Shown here in pieces: positions 63,341 through 64,000 of a DNA stretch of 64,000 bases. Positions within the stretch are counted from its first letter, which is position 1; each line of letters begins with the position of its first letter. Position numbers and translations under genes: made by a program. This DNA comes from Marinospirillum insulare DSM 21763 (GTDB taxonomy: Bacteria > Pseudomonadota > Gammaproteobacteria > Pseudomonadales > Halomonadaceae). The notes below the pieces were generated by a model that saw only the letters and a list, made by a program, of their open reading frames with translations, was not told the origin of the DNA and made no database searches. Where the stretch lies: assembly GCF_000686905.1 (NCBI RefSeq), contig NZ_JMLW01000017.1, positions 1 to 64,000 of the forward strand, in the 5' to 3' direction.

Positions 63341-64000
63341 TTAACAATCAGTGGCTAGCGGCACACCTCGTAAGTGTTGCTCAATTGTTGCAATCATCGT
63401 TTTGCTAAGTGGTAAATGGTGTTTTTCTTTTGCCCATACTTCATGAAAGCTTGCCACTGTTTGCTTGGCTGTATCCAAAACTAAATTTTCAGGTAGCTTT
63501 GCTTTAGCAGCTAGGTGTGATAATTCGTCTAGATTAAAGTCGCTGAATTTTTTGCTGCGACTAACCTTTAGTGAAGCGCTATCACCAGGGAGATAGGGTA
63601 GGGTTGAGACAAAGTCATAAGCGGGTGCAATTGATGCTGTGCGCTTGTCTTTATAAATTACTGACCAATTTTTCAAGTGCATATCAGCATTGCCAATTAG
63701 TGTATTAAACACCAGCCTACGAATCAGCTCTGCAATGTCTTCGTCTTGACCTTCTATACCAATAACCTGAGCGATATTGCGCATACTGGCTTTTTTATAT
63801 TTATCTTGGGGATATACGCCAAAAACTTGCGCAAAATCTTCAATATGTATGGCTTGGTTATCTACACGGTCAAAGCGTTTAATCGCAAAAGCACTAGCGC
63901 CGAACTTGCCAATACCTTCTGGAATATTCGTAATTTGGTTAATGGGTAGCAGCTGAGTTGCAGGAACATCCATTCCCAACATTCGAGCTAACTCCATCAT
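63341..64000 (-). CDS. hipA: HipA-like serine/threonine kinase toxin, C-terminal part
   Basis: The visible 219 residues are the C-terminal kinase lobe; the 5' end and a possible hipB lie beyond the right edge. Catalytic loop FNTLIGNADMHLKNWSVIYK (the N-D-x-H-x-x-N pattern of HipA) and the metal-binding IAPAYDFVSTLPYLPGDSAS are intact, after FDRVDNQAIHIEDFAQVFGV. HipA toxins phosphorylate glutamyl-tRNA synthetase and give antibiotic persistence. Activity is plausible because the key residues are kept. Confidence 0.9.
   Translation of the reverse strand: MMELARMLGMDVPATQLLPINQITNIPEGIGKFGASAFAIKRFDRVDNQAIHIEDFAQVFGVYPQDKYKKASMRNIAQVIGIEGQDEDIAELIRRLVFNTLIGNADMHLKNWSVIYKDKRTASIAPAYDFVSTLPYLPGDSASLKVSRSKKFSDFNLDELSHLAAKAKLPENLVLDTAKQTVASFHEVWAKEKHHLPLSKTMIATIEQHLRGVPLATDC

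Overview
The window reads as chromosomal DNA of a moderately AT-rich gammaproteobacterium, probably a marine or halophilic relative of the Oceanospirillales/Pseudomonadales. The gene order comEC - exbB/exbD - msbA - lpxK, DUF2062 - lolDC, sthA - nqrM - nqrFEDCBA - gap - mfd - csiV and nagZ recalls the matching Pseudomonas neighbourhood. The Na+-translocating NQR complex fits a marine organism. No rRNA is present, so the genus cannot be named.

1-16 kb is a surface-polysaccharide (O-antigen type) locus read leftward from an ops/JUMPstart-like element at about 15.27 kb. It holds rfbB, then wbpA, wbpB, wbpD and wbpE (UDP-GlcNAc to UDP-2,3-diacetamido-glucuronate), an acyltransferase-SGNH protein and a Wzx-type flippase. 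A formyltransferase gene is cut by an IS30-family element at the left edge. Wzz lies just upstream of ops. Between wbpE and the acyltransferase gene sits an accessory block: a MqsR-MqsA-SecB-like toxin-antitoxin-chaperone (TAC) operon, an AAA ATPase gene with a collapsed partner gene, a second TAC operon of another toxin family, and vapD. The block and the sugar genes are studded with dispersed repeats. Three copies lie in frame inside enzyme genes, two in rfbB and one in wbpE.

16-31 kb is envelope biogenesis: a TraF_2-like outer-membrane protein, lpxK, msbA, exbD, exbB, comEC, DUF2062, lolD and lolC, then a Tus-like replication-terminus protein and sthA. An uncharacterised two-gene unit of about 1.83 kb lies exactly in the exbB/exbD junction. 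It is bounded by a perfect 28-bp direct repeat that keeps both host genes intact. This is the best candidate for an undescribed system. A ParD-like/RelE-like pair sits between exbB and comEC.

31-55 kb is conserved core: nqrM, nqrA-F, a long-form gap, mfd, csiV, hpt, mscS, nagZ, ppiD, hupB, lon, clpX, clpP and tig, with several clear intrinsic terminators. 55-64 kb holds a Pro-Arg-His tRNA operon with a strong promoter, folD, a response regulator - CheC - diguanylate cyclase operon, an aromatic/aspartate aminotransferase, an asparaginase, an XRE regulator behind a perfect CRP-type site, prfC, and a HipA-like kinase running off the right edge.

No stretch longer than about 300 bases lacks a gene or a described repeat. 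No CRISPR array, rRNA, prophage or integrase gene was seen. All identifications come from reading the sequence; no database search was run.
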